This document shows, one piece after another, positions 1 through 6,996 of a DNA stretch of 64,000 nt. Numbering within the stretch: the first letter of the stretch is position 1; every line of letters starts with the position of its first letter. The position numbers and the translations under genes are program-made. The stretch spans positions 1-64,000 of the forward strand of contig NZ_MACH01000079.1 of assembly GCF_001884065.1 (NCBI RefSeq), in the 5' to 3' direction. The stretch comes from Bacillus proteolyticus. Lineage in GTDB: Bacteria; Bacillota; Bacilli; Bacillales; Bacillaceae_G. The notes under the pieces are model-generated. The model worked only from the letters and a program-made list of their open reading frames with translations. It was not told the origin of the DNA and searched no databases.

Positions 1-78
1 CTTGAGGGCCAGGAACAGGAACAGGACAAGGAAAAGCAATCCTACATTGCCTCTGAAGTTCATGCAGACGGGATTTAG
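1..78 (+). CDS. 3' end of an unidentified gene (partial)
   Basis: An open frame runs in from the left edge and stops at TAG (76-78). Only 25 codons are visible, rich in Gln, Glu and Lys and ending in SEVHADGI. I do not recognise the protein. A T-rich stretch follows the stop. With so few residues the frame could be chance, so this is a tentative call. Confidence 0.35.
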   Translation, partial: LEGQEQEQDKEKQSYIASEVHADGI

Positions 79-350
79 CCTTTTTATTTTGTTGCATATA
101 TATCCCTCTAATCTTTTATTTGTTTTTTATACAATTAGTTTTATTATATGAACAGACAAATCAATCAGACATAATGAAGATGTTTAATTATGGCCATTGC
201 ATCTTTTCATATAATACCCACATACCTGTAAAACTTATGAAATAAAAATATTAAAATTATATTTCTCTATCAGTCCCCTTTTTCTATAAAATAACTATTT
301 TGTTCGAATTTTAGATAGATGTTAAAATTCTTCATAAAGGAGGCCTATTG

Positions 351-455
351 ATGAAAAAATCATGGAAAATTTTTTCTCTGGTTATCCTCATAGCGATTGT
401 CCTTTTAATAATTTTATATTTTGTTGGTATGTCACTTTTTTGGAACCAACCATAA
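351..455 (+). CDS. Tiny single-pass membrane protein (34 aa)
   Basis: ATG at 351 is preceded by an ideal ribosome site, AAAGGAGG, at 337-344. The peptide starts MKKSWK, continues with about 20 hydrophobic residues (residues 7-27, rich in I, L and V) and ends in SLFWNQP. It is most likely a small inner-membrane protein with a short C-terminal tail. It is followed by the hairpin at 537-571, which can serve as its terminator. Function unknown. Strong Shine-Dalgarno and clean hydrophobic segment make it a credible gene despite its size. Confidence 0.6.
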   Translation: MKKSWKIFSLVILIAIVLLIILYFVGMSLFWNQP

Positions 456-536
456 GTGAATGATTATTTAATAAACATCCCGTCAATACTGTATATGACA
501 TTAGATTTTCTCCTTGTTCTCCCTTGGAGATACCGA

Positions 537-571
537 GCAGTTAGCTAATTGAGCTAGCTGCTTTGTTTTTT
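537..571 (+). terminator. Intrinsic terminator-like hairpin 1 of the left array
   Basis: GCAGTTAGCT and AGCTAGCTGC form a 10-bp stem (one G-U pair) with a 5-base loop, followed by TTTGTTTTTT. It lies 80 bp after the 34-aa membrane protein. The same stem sequence recurs at 729, 855 and 1129. Confidence 0.65.
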
Positions 572-632
572 AACCATTTTTGTAGGAATACAATTTATAT
601 GCATAATTTCTGAAGTGAGATCCATACTATAT

Positions 633-698
633 TTAGGTCTTAGGTCTTAGGTCTTAGGTCTTAACATCTAAAACCCTTATTTAAGCCTTAGACCTAAT
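633..698 (+). repeat. Four tandem TTAGGTC heptamers with an inverted partner
   Basis: TTAGGTC occurs four times head to tail at 633-660. TAAGCCTTAGACCTAA at 683-698 is close to the reverse complement of two repeat units, so the region can fold into a hairpin whose left arm can slip by 7 bases. No reading frame covers it. Confidence 0.7.
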
Positions 699-728
699 AA
701 AGCACCCATCTCTCTTCATTGAGGCTAA

Positions 729-756
729 GCAGTTAGCTTTTGCTAGCTGCTTTTTT
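729..756 (+). terminator. Terminator-like hairpin 2 of the left array
   Basis: GCAGTTAGC and GCTAGCTGC form a 9-bp stem with a short TTTT loop, followed by TTTTTT. Its stem is nearly identical to hairpins 1, 3 and 5, although no gene is visible just upstream. Confidence 0.6.
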
Positions 757-854
757 AAATTTATCTGAATAAAATTCCAAAACTTCCACATAATATCTAC
801 GAGCCGTTCAATTCCTGAATAGCAACCTTTTTCTTTTGTTAACAAGTTGCAATG

Positions 855-889
855 GAGCAGTTAGCTTTGGCTAGCTGCTCTTTTGTTTT
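855..889 (+). terminator. Terminator-like hairpin 3 of the left array
   Basis: GAGCAGTTAGC and GCTAGCTGCTC form an 11-bp stem with a 4-base loop, followed by TTTTGTTTT. No open reading frame ends just before it. Confidence 0.6.
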
Positions 890-959
890 CAACATTTAAG
901 CAGGTTTTGAATACATTAAAGTCTACCTTTCTTTATAACGTGAGCTGGCCACTTACGCT

Positions 960-1011
960 ATTCCCATGCAACAAAGGGCACTAATGAAAGTGTCCTTTGT
1001 TGCATGGGAAT
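960..1011. repeat. Long near-perfect inverted repeat (23-bp arms)
   Basis: The arms at 960-982 and 989-1011 are complementary over 23 bp with one G-T pair and a 6-base spacer. The stem is much longer than a normal terminator and has no strong T run. It could be a bidirectional terminator, a double-stranded RNA stem or a remnant of a small inverted-repeat element. Confidence 0.65.
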
Positions 1012-1128
1012 ATTTTATAAAATGAAGTTTTTGTTTAGCTTTCTTTTTTGCATAACATTTTCACTTCTGCTCATACTATAGTTGTAACCTTTAGTTACAG
1101 TGTATTGTGGGTATTGTTCTTGTTGGAC

Positions 1129-1168
1129 GATAAAGCAGTTAGTTCATTGAGCTAGCTGCTTTATCATT
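1129..1168 (+). terminator. Terminator-like hairpin 4 of the left array
   Basis: AGCAGTTAGTT and AGCTAGCTGCT pair (with G-U pairs), and flanking GATAA/TTATC extends the stem. It shares its stem core with the hairpins at 537, 729 and 855. The next gene starts 160 bp downstream. Confidence 0.55.
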
Positions 1169-1326
1169 TATATAAACATCACCATTTCCTAAGTACAAAA
1201 TAGCGTTTTTGTTCAAATTTCTACGGTACTTATATACGTGCCTATATATCCAAAAACAAAAATATAGTAAAATATATTTATAAGCTCGTTTAATACTTAA
1301 ATCTATAGAGAACAGGAGGTCCGTAT

Positions 1327-1521
1327 ATGAATAAAAGACTTAATGTGTTAATGAAAATTACGCCTTTCCTAAGTGTACTCTTTATCTTAATTGGAATATC
1401 TATGGCAATATTCAGTGCATTAGATCATAACCTAAAAATATTGACAGGTTCACTATTCGTAATTGCACAAGCTGTACTTGTAATTACATATACTAAGATG
1501 TTTAAAAAAATTGGTTTCTAA
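1327..1521 (+). CDS. Small two-helix membrane protein (64 aa)
   Basis: ATG at 1327 follows the ribosome site CAGGAGG at 1314-1320. The protein has two hydrophobic segments, at about residues 10-30 and 38-57, joined by a short polar turn (ALDHNLK), and ends with basic residues (KMFKKIGF). That suggests a hairpin in the membrane with both ends in the cytoplasm. I do not recognise a family. A perfect 11-bp stem (1534-1573) followed by a T-rich run ends the unit, so it is a free-standing gene. It sits in the hairpin array and, with the 34-aa protein at 351, is one of only two convincing coding sequences there. Confidence 0.7.
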   Translation: MNKRLNVLMKITPFLSVLFILIGISMAIFSALDHNLKILTGSLFVIAQAVLVITYTKMFKKIGF

Positions 1522-1533
1522 AACATTGAATAC

Positions 1534-1580
1534 CAGCTGAAATGATAAATATATCTACTGAACATTTCAGCTGTCCTTTT
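1534..1580 (+). terminator. Terminator of the 64-aa membrane protein gene
   Basis: CAGCTGAAATG (1534-1544) and CATTTCAGCTG (1563-1573) form a perfect 11-bp stem, followed by TCCTTTTCT. It begins 12 bp after the stop codon of the gene at 1327. Confidence 0.65.
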
Positions 1581-1584
1581 CTAT

Positions 1585-2222
1585 TCAAATAACGATTTTA
1601 TATAAAAACTGCACATACATTAGAAACATACATACAATAATCATAATCATCTCAGTTTTAGCTATTGAGCACCTTTTAAGGTGCTCTTTATTTTTTCAAA
1701 GGTACTCACCATTTTCATATAACACGCATATATTTACATAGACAAGACATAGATTTTATATAGACATGTACAATTTTTGTACATGTTTTTTATTTCAATA
1801 CATAATAAAGATTTTATTGTACAACTACACATACCTAAAACAGCATGCATACAATATCGTGTGTATTCATATTCAATATAAGTTTTGATCTAAGAGCGCC
1901 CTGGAAAGCGCTCTTTATCTTTAAATAAGGATTTTGTTCTGCTTTTTTATTTGAATCATATAAATAACAATAGGTAAGTAATTATCTTGATCATTAAGTG
2001 AGACTTATTAAGGCGCCTATACAGGGCGCTCTTTTTTGTCTCAAATAACGCTTTTGTTTATTGAAAACTAATTAACTATAATTTGAAGAATCGGAAATAT
2101 TTACTCAATGTTTTTTTCTGAATACTCATGATATTATTTATGTGCTGATGTTCACCATCCCAAGAACTCAGTAATTTCATCCACAGGCTCCACTCTCACC
2201 CTTTTGAGAATGGAGCTTTTAT
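1585..2222 (+). repeat. Diverged tandem units, each an AAATAACG-TTTTGTT box followed by a hairpin
   Basis: A short box of the form AAATAACGNTTTTGTT recurs near 1585, 1803, 1921 and 2041 (also near 289 and 1197). Each is followed by a GC-rich stem and T run: GAGCACCTT/AAGGTGCTC (1667-1696), AAGAGCGC/GCGCTCTT (1892-1918), GCGCC/GGCGC (2014-2037) and GCTCCA/TGGAGC (2187-2222). The first two units also share an ACACATAC...CATACAATA stretch. No reading frame with a ribosome site is visible inside the units. They may be small RNA genes or decayed copies of small-protein genes. Confidence 0.5.
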
Positions 2223-2267
2223 TTATAAGGATTATCCTCAATTAATTTTTATAAAATTCAAATTTTA

Positions 2268-2462
2268 TTATAATAACTGTGTTTTTCGCTCTTCCATACG
2301 AATTACTTTTCCACTTTGATATACAAATGATTGTTCACCAAATCCGCCTTGAGGTGGTTCTATTATTTGGACCTGACCATTTTTAACAATATATATTCCG
2401 TTTATTTTCAAATCTATTTCAGCTGTCATTTCTACAAGGTTTTCTTTTCTAATTCCCACCAT
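2268..2462 (-). CDS. DUF3954-type phage protein
   Basis: A 64-aa protein starting MVGIRKENLVEMTAEIDLK, with a middle section YIVKNGQVQIIEPPQGGFG. The pattern MTAEIDL...G.Y.VKNG.....EPP..GFG is what I know as DUF3954, small proteins of unknown function from the early regions of Bacillus prophages. I chose ATG at 2462 because GGGAG (2472-2468) lies just upstream. An ATG at 2474 would lie upstream of that site. It is the last gene of the phage early operon read leftwards, and no phage genes follow. Confidence 0.65.
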   Translation of the reverse strand: MVGIRKENLVEMTAEIDLKINGIYIVKNGQVQIIEPPQGGFGEQSFVYQSGKVIRMEERKTQLL

Positions 2463-2530
2463 AATCACTCCCATATGTTATAATTACTTTGTCGAAGTAA
2501 GTCGGGAGCAATCTCGGCTTTTTTGTTTGT

Positions 2531-2893
2531 CTACAAATATCGCACAACATTTTCTGGAACAAATGATTGTTCAAGTGATAAATGGAGCCGTATTGGAATC
2601 GGCTTTTTTTCATCCCGTGCTTGCTTACACATTTTTTCTGCTTCTTCCCATACAAATTCTTTATCCTCCGATCGCTTATAGCGCCAAATACCAATCACGT
2701 AATCTTCAAACAACTCATAACGCTCATCAGGTGCTGTCGTTGGTTTTAATTCGTCAATCGCCTTTGCTTGGCGTGGTATTTGTACAACAACGTCAGCAAA
2801 ACGTAGTTTAGAATTTAACCGATGAACATGAGCCTTCTTAGGATCAAATGACACAACTGGTTCAACATCAAAGATTGTTAGCTGCTTTGGCAT
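2531..2893 (-). CDS. Phage-associated protein of unknown function (120 aa)
   Basis: ATG at 2893 has the ribosome site AGGAGG just upstream and lies 10 bp after the DnaD-type gene, so the two are co-transcribed. The protein is soluble and mixed charged, with KRSEDKEFVWEEAEKMCKQ in the middle and RLHLSLEQSFVPENVVRYL at the end. I do not recognise a domain. Its place between the replication gene and the DUF3954 gene marks it as a phage early-region protein. Confidence 0.65.
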   Translation of the reverse strand: MPKQLTIFDVEPVVSFDPKKAHVHRLNSKLRFADVVVQIPRQAKAIDELKPTTAPDERYELFEDYVIGIWRYKRSEDKEFVWEEAEKMCKQARDEKKPIPIRLHLSLEQSFVPENVVRYL

Positions 2894-2903
2894 TACAATC
2901 CTC

Positions 2904-3884
2904 CTAAGCCTCTTTTTTATATTTAGATAACACTTGTTCTAAACGTTTACGTTCAGCTTCTAATTCGGTTTCACTACGCTCTACTGACTGAGAATGTGTT
3001 TCCGTATCTTGAGTATGTAACCAATCAGGAACAATTTCTTTTCGAGCATTATTTCTTCCACCACGTGACTGATATTTCTTACGGAATTGAGCTTGTGCAG
3101 CTTCAACATCATTAATGCTTTTATACCCTTTAGCATGCCAATCTCTTAAAATTCCTTGCACATAAGACATATTAGGTGCATTTTTTTCTAAAGCGATTTT
3201 CATTGCCTTAATTACAAGTTGTGTATTTAAATCATCAATCCAAGCGTTAATACCTTCAGCTACAAAAGGTTTAAGAACTCCAAAATTTTGTTCATAAAAT
3301 GCTATTGGATTTTCTTCTGCTACTTTTTGCATTTCGGAGCAGCTCGCTGCTTCTTTTGTTTCTGTTTTTGTTTCTTCTTTTTCTTTTGTTTCTGTTTTTG
3401 TTTCTTCTTTTTCCTTCATAGGGTCATCGAAGCCCCTTGCAAGCCACTCAAAACGAGCTTGGAAGTACTCCTTAATACGAGGAATTTTAAAATCCTGCTG
3501 TTTCTCTTGCTCTAAACAGGTTTCATAAAAATCAACTAAAAACTCCTCGTCTTTAATGCTCTGTATTTCTTTCAGCACACACTTTTCAATGTTCATATTT
3601 GTAATAGCATTAAATTTAAGCCAATTAAGCAACATGATTTCTTTAGTCTTCTTGTTGTAATTAATTTTTCCGTAATCACTAAACCGCTCTAATAGTTTCT
3701 CAACTGTTTCACGGTTATATCCTGTATCCATTTCTATAACACGTAATGGAAGCTCATAAATTCCACTCTGAGAAGTTTTACTGTTAGTCATTAAATACAA
3801 GTAAAAGTATTTCTCCTCTGGTGTAAGATCTAAAACAAATGCATCTTGCCAATATGAAACCTGAACAGGTCTATAAACTGCCAT
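2904..3884 (-). CDS. DnaD-domain phage replication protein
   Basis: A 326-aa protein. The N-terminal part (about residues 1-120) resembles the winged-helix half of DnaD-like phage proteins (MAVYRPVQVSYWQDAFV, then LTPEEKYFYLYLMTN). A charged linker with two near-identical KEKEETKTETKE units follows at about residues 155-180. The C-terminal half (about 195-275) carries a DnaD-type domain (IAFYEQNFGVLKPFV, later YVQGILRDWHAKGYKS). Such proteins help load helicase at a phage origin. I chose ATG at 3884 because the ATG at 3893 directly abuts the GGAGG site. Confidence 0.8.
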   Translation of the reverse strand: MAVYRPVQVSYWQDAFVLDLTPEEKYFYLYLMTNSKTSQSGIYELPLRVIEMDTGYNRETVEKLLERFSDYGKINYNKKTKEIMLLNWLKFNAITNMNIEKCVLKEIQSIKDEEFLVDFYETCLEQEKQQDFKIPRIKEYFQARFEWLARGFDDPMKEKEETKTETKEKEETKTETKEAASCSEMQKVAEENPIAFYEQNFGVLKPFVAEGINAWIDDLNTQLVIKAMKIALEKNAPNMSYVQGILRDWHAKGYKSINDVEAAQAQFRKKYQSRGGRNNARKEIVPDWLHTQDTETHSQSVERSETELEAERKRLEQVLSKYKKEA

Positions 3885-4001
3885 AATATTCATCCTCCAT
3901 TGTTTTACTTGGTTTACTTTGATATACTTAATCTACTTTTATTTTTATAAAGACTCTCTATAAGAGTCTAAAATCTATCACTCTGCCAAGTGATAGATTT
4001 T

Positions 4002-4286
4002 TTATTTTCTACGACTAACTAATGATGCATCGATTCCTTTCCCTTGAAGATTTTTAACAACTACTCGATAACTTTTTGATACATCATGTTCTTCTCTTGC
4101 GTTACGAATACTCTTGAATTCTTTAGCGCACCTATTTAACTCTTTCTCCCAGTGATCTGCTTCATCAAGCGAACCAGCATTAAACATGTTATGAATACAT
4201 GTCACCATGCAGTTATGTAATTCACTTGCAAAAGCAAAGTCTCCTGGTAGAACTAAATCAAACAGACGATTACTTTCTACTTGCAT
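4002..4286 (-). CDS. Phage-associated protein of unknown function (94 aa)
   Basis: ATG at 4286 follows GAGGGATGAAAC, a good ribosome site. The protein is predicted helical, with three Cys residues and His scattered through HNCMVTCIHNMF and NRCAKEF, and a basic C-terminus (SLVSRRK). No family recognised. It lies between the 73-aa protein and the DnaD-type gene, on the same strand, so it probably belongs to the early phage operon. Confidence 0.6.
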   Translation of the reverse strand: MQVESNRLFDLVLPGDFAFASELHNCMVTCIHNMFNAGSLDEADHWEKELNRCAKEFKSIRNAREEHDVSKSYRVVVKNLQGKGIDASLVSRRK

Positions 4287-4328
4287 GTTTCATCCCTCAC
4301 ACTTCAAATAATTTGATACTGTACGTAT

Positions 4329-4416
4329 CGTTATGACCAGAAAGCACAATCTTATAAACTATTAACAATAGGAGAACAATTCTTTCTGGCCATAACGACA
4401 AGCGCAGTTGCTTGTC
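4329..4416. repeat. Paired inverted repeats in the phage early region
   Basis: CGTTATGACCAGAAAG (4329-4344) and CTTTCTGGCCATAACG (4382-4397) are complementary at 15 of 16 positions across a 37-bp AT-rich spacer. Immediately beyond, GACAAGC (4397-4403) and GCTTGTC (4410-4416) form a second perfect 7-bp hairpin. The region between the two flanking genes has no reading frame. It may be a terminator cluster, a replication origin feature or a regulator site. Confidence 0.55.
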
Positions 4417-4471
4417 GCATTAAATCGGAATATGTTATAATTTATTTGTTGATATTATTGGTTATCGCGGG

Positions 4472-4693
4472 CTATGCGGTAGCCATTTCTTTTTTCTTTT
4501 TATTTTTCAAAACAAATGCAGCTTCTATAATTCGAATTCTTATCTCCGTTAATTTCTTCTCTTGCTTTAAACTTTTTGCCTTTATAAAATCTCCACAAAT
4601 TGATGCGATTCGGATATCACCATATAAATTTGCTTCTTTTCTTACCAGTTCTTTATATTGCTTTAAAGTTGGACTCACATAATCAATTGTCAT
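4472..4693 (-). CDS. Phage-associated protein of unknown function (73 aa)
   Basis: ATG at 4693 is preceded by GGGAGG, a good site, so I prefer it to the upstream ATG at 4729. The peptide begins MTIDYVSPTLKQYKEL and is helical and basic, ending in KNKKKKEMATA. No known family. The stop overlaps a GGCTACCGCATAGCC stem. It follows the HTH gene on the same strand, with an early-operon phage context. Confidence 0.55.
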   Translation of the reverse strand: MTIDYVSPTLKQYKELVRKEANLYGDIRIASICGDFIKAKSLKQEKKLTEIRIRIIEAAFVLKNKKKKEMATA

Positions 4694-4721
4694 TACTTTA
4701 ACCTCCCTAGTAATAATCAAA

Positions 4722-5237
4722 TTAACCATCTGTATATTTCCTTGCTCTTAATGAAACCTTCCAATACTTAAATATATCTGTCATTGAAAAACCGTACTGA
4801 TCACATAAGACCGCTACTAGACTCATCATCGAACCTGTAGCATCTAAAATTTCATGCATAGCCTTTTTCATAGATTCTTTCTCATGTTCAGACCATACTT
4901 GTGAAGGTTTAAACCAACATAATGTATCAAGCTGTTTCAAAGCTTCATTTGTTTCTTGCTGAACCATGTACCTCATACTTGTGGGATGAGGGTCTATGTA
5001 TTCCCCATTAAAGAATGGAATACTTACATGACCTGTTGCCTCACTCCACATTTTAAAAAACAATTGTGGGTCATCTATTCCTTCAGTAATACATTTTCGT
5101 AGGTCTTTCGGTATTCGTCGTTTTTCAGTTTCATATTTTGCTAGTGACTCACGACTCACAGGGATTTCTAAGGAGAGTTGTTCTTGAGTGATTCCCTTTC
5201 GTTTACGTGCCATAGCAACTTCTTTTCCTATAGACAT
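4722..5237 (-). CDS. XRE-type helix-turn-helix protein (171 aa)
   Basis: The N-terminus (residues 1-40) is a helix-turn-helix of the XRE type: IGKEVAMARKRKGITQEQLS followed by VSRESLAKYETEKRRIP. The remaining 130 residues (MWSEATGHVSIPFFNGEY, later MMSLVAVLCDQYGF) are not a domain I recognise. The ribosome site GGGGGAAG precedes ATG at 5237. It is the second gene rightward-to-leftward after the Cro-like gene, so probably a regulator of later phage genes rather than the lysogeny repressor. Confidence 0.7.
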   Translation of the reverse strand: MSIGKEVAMARKRKGITQEQLSLEIPVSRESLAKYETEKRRIPKDLRKCITEGIDDPQLFFKMWSEATGHVSIPFFNGEYIDPHPTSMRYMVQQETNEALKQLDTLCWFKPSQVWSEHEKESMKKAMHEILDATGSMMSLVAVLCDQYGFSMTDIFKYWKVSLRARKYTDG

Positions 5238-5304
5238 CGTTTACTTCCCCCATTCGTACCTAACGTATTATTTATTTGTGACAACCCAACATGGTAACTT
5301 AGTA

Positions 5305-5604
5305 TTAGACGGATTCTTTAAATGGATTGTAATACTCTGTATTGTTTTCTACCCAGTCAGTATGATTTTCCATCCACTTAAAAAGAAGATGTGTAGGAAT
5401 AAGAACCCCTGCTTCACGACATACTGGGAAATCAGGACGATTTAATAACTCAGATGCTTTGGTACGTTTGATATGTAACAGTTCCATTAATTCCGAAATA
5501 GTTAAAAATGGTGGTAGTTCGTTCATAGGTTGAAGATGCTCGGTTGCTTTTTGCACTTCTTCTCGGATGATTTGACGGAATGATTCAATATCGAAGTTAA
5601 TCAT
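5305..5604 (-). CDS. Excisionase-like / DUF771-type helix-turn-helix protein
   Basis: A 99-aa protein with a helical N-terminus (IRQIIREEVQKATEHLQ) and a putative DNA-binding segment, LTISELMELLHIKRTKASELL, like MerR/Xis-type HTH domains (residues 33-53). The C-terminus ends in NHTDWVENN. It is the first gene leftward after the Cro-like gene and has a 16-bp operator (5635-5650) in its leader. Such genes in Bacillus prophages are often excisionase or control proteins. Which one cannot be decided here. Confidence 0.6.
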   Translation of the reverse strand: MINFDIESFRQIIREEVQKATEHLQPMNELPPFLTISELMELLHIKRTKASELLNRPDFPVCREAGVLIPTHLLFKWMENHTDWVENNTEYYNPFKESV

Positions 5605-5634
5605 TATTTACACACCTTTCTAATTGTATTTTTA

Positions 5635-5650
5635 GTAAACCATAGTTTAC
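5635..5650. promoter_or_regulatory. Phage repressor operator, copy 1
   Basis: GTAAACCATAGTTTAC, a 16-bp near-palindrome with half-sites GTAAAC and GTTTAC. It lies 31 bp upstream of the Xis/HTH gene and matches two further sites at 5887 and 5955. It is probably bound by the repressor at 5993, the Cro-like protein at 5660, or both. Confidence 0.65.
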
Positions 5651-5659
5651 AAAAAGACC

Positions 5660-5839
5660 CTAAAATATCCTTTCCACATTCGTCCCTAGAGTTTTTGCAA
5701 TTTTTATGGCTAGTTTAACATTTGGTTGCTTTTTATTGTTTTCAATTTCAGAAATATAAGTACGAGATGAGCCAACACAAATCGCTAATTTTTCTTGAGA
5801 TATTGATTTTTCTTTTCGGAATACAGCTAATTTATTCAT
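5660..5839 (-). CDS. Cro-like HTH regulator (59 aa)
   Basis: This short gene starts at ATG 5839 after an AAGGAAGG-type ribosome site and stops at TAG (5662-5660). It is almost only a helix-turn-helix: MNKLAVFRKEKSISQEKLA, then SSRTYISEIENNKKQPN and a last helix ending GTNVERIF. Divergent from the repressor at 5993 with two operator palindromes between them, it takes the place of Cro in a lysogeny switch. Single-domain XRE proteins of 55-70 aa are usual for this role. Confidence 0.8.
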   Translation of the reverse strand: MNKLAVFRKEKSISQEKLAICVGSSRTYISEIENNKKQPNVKLAIKIAKTLGTNVERIF

Positions 5840-5886
5840 ATACTTATCCTTCCTTCCTTTGTATTCATATGATTACAAAATTAATT

Positions 5887-5902
5887 GTAAACTATAGTTT
5901 AC
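5887..5902. promoter_or_regulatory. Phage repressor operator, copy 2 (perfect palindrome)
   Basis: GTAAACTATAGTTTAC is a perfect 16-bp palindrome in the divergent promoter region between the Cro-like gene (start 5839) and the repressor (start 5993). With the sites at 5635 and 5955 it makes an operator set with identical half-sites. Confidence 0.75.
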
Positions 5903-5954
5903 TTAACTGTCAACAATGTTTTACTTGTTTTTTTGTCTATTTTCGTTTCTTTTT

Positions 5955-5970
5955 GTAAATTATTGTTTAC
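5955..5970. promoter_or_regulatory. Phage repressor operator, copy 3
   Basis: GTAAATTATTGTTTAC has the same half-site pattern as the copies at 5635 and 5887, with two changed positions. It sits 22 bp upstream of the repressor start, where binding would allow autoregulation. Confidence 0.65.
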
Positions 5971-5992
5971 AATTATGATAGGAGGTTGAAAA

Positions 5993-6379
5993 ATGAAAAA
6001 GACTCTTGGTGAAATTATTAAAGATTATCGTTTTAAAAATAAGCTCTCCTTGCGAGATTTTGCTCAAAAATGTGATGTAAGTCATACATATATAGATAAA
6101 CTAGAAAAAGGCCTCGACTCTAGAACTGGCAAACCTGTAGAGCCGACACTGTTGGTAATTGAAAAAATATCAAAAGCCATGAATAAGAAAACAGAAACTC
6201 TCTTAGAAGAGATTGGATTCATTAAAAGAGAAGGTATAGAGGAAGAAACAGATATAATTAATGATTCAGATTTAGGTCTCTGGTTTAAAGATATTAAAGA
6301 CGCCTCACCTGAAAAACGGGGGGAATTAAAACGTTTTTGGGAGTTTATTATGTATAATGAAAATAATAGAAAAATGTAG
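5993..6379 (+). CDS. XRE-family lysogeny repressor (ImmR/CI-like)
   Basis: A 128-aa protein with an N-terminal helix-turn-helix (residues 1-65): LGEIIKDYRFKNKLSLRDFA, VSHTYIDKLEKG. It lacks the LexA-type peptidase tail of lambda-like repressors. The C-terminal 60 residues are acidic and helical (GLWFKDIKDASPEKRGEL). Repressors of this size in Bacillus elements (ImmR of ICEBs1) are inactivated by a separate ImmA protease, and an ImmA-type gene lies at 10081. The ribosome site is AGGAGG. A strong bidirectional hairpin follows the stop. Confidence 0.8.
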   Translation: MKKTLGEIIKDYRFKNKLSLRDFAQKCDVSHTYIDKLEKGLDSRTGKPVEPTLLVIEKISKAMNKKTETLLEEIGFIKREGIEEETDIINDSDLGLWFKDIKDASPEKRGELKRFWEFIMYNENNRKM

Positions 6380-6384
6380 ATTGA

Positions 6385-6421
6385 TAAAAAATAAACATGC
6401 ATTTTGCATGTTTATTTTTTA
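6385..6421. terminator. Bidirectional terminator between repressor and the lipase cassette
   Basis: AAAAATAAACATGCA and TGCATGTTTATTTTTT form a 15-bp stem with a 3-base loop, A-rich on one side and T-rich on the other. It can end the repressor transcript (+) and the convergent lipase/membrane-protein transcript (-). Confidence 0.75.
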
Positions 6422-6976
6422 TACTATTGAAGGGATAAATGGTTTATTTTCTTTTTTTTTATAAGGTGATTTTAATATTACCTGAACTAAATATCCCTTT
6501 GATTGTAAATTTAGCCTTATTTTATTTTCAATCGACTTTTCAATACTATCTACCCACTTATTTTCCTCTTTAATATTTACTACAATATCAAGTTCTTTAG
6601 CTTGTTTAGGCCTTATGCTTATTTGTGCTATATCAATAATAAAGCCTTTTTGTTTAAATTCACTTAACACTATGGGAACAACTATATCTTCTAAAGTTTT
6701 ATACTCGTTTTTATCATAAATTATTTTTATCCCTTTAATTACGCCTCTAATTAAAGGGATAGCAAGTGGTATGATAGCTAGTGTAATCCATTTTATAAAA
6801 AATATATATAAAACAATACTGTTTACTACTGCTACTATCACTGGGAATATAGTGTATTTTAATAAATATAAAATGGATACATCAAACATTATACTTTTTT
6901 GAAGTTGTTTTTTAACTAATACATAAGACCATGTTAACAAAATGAATAGCGTTAAATTAACAACTAATATTTCCAC
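6419..6976 (-). CDS. Membrane protein of the lipase cassette (185 aa)
   Basis: The gene starts with GTG at 6976 after AAGGAGGGG and begins 21 bp after the lipase gene, so the two form an operon. Three hydrophobic segments lie at about residues 4-20, 40-62 and 64-80 (the last two nearly continuous). The remaining 100 residues are soluble, with a predicted alpha/beta pattern (IDIAQISIRPKQAKELDIVV, then SIENKIRLNLQSKGYLVQV) resembling a small ferredoxin-like or Asp23-like fold. I do not recognise a family. As partner of a lipase-like protein it could anchor, sense or protect the membrane; this is inference. Confidence 0.6.
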   Translation of the reverse strand: MEILVVNLTLFILLTWSYVLVKKQLQKSIMFDVSILYLLKYTIFPVIVAVVNSIVLYIFFIKWITLAIIPLAIPLIRGVIKGIKIIYDKNEYKTLEDIVVPIVLSEFKQKGFIIDIAQISIRPKQAKELDIVVNIKEENKWVDSIEKSIENKIRLNLQSKGYLVQVILKSPYKKKENKPFIPSIV

Positions 6977-6996
6977 TATATTCCCCTCCTTGATTT

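Noticed and set aside
3288-3515. Phe/Cys-rich plus-strand frame
   Set aside because: Antisense of the Lys/Glu-rich linker in the DnaD-type protein; composition is a by-product.
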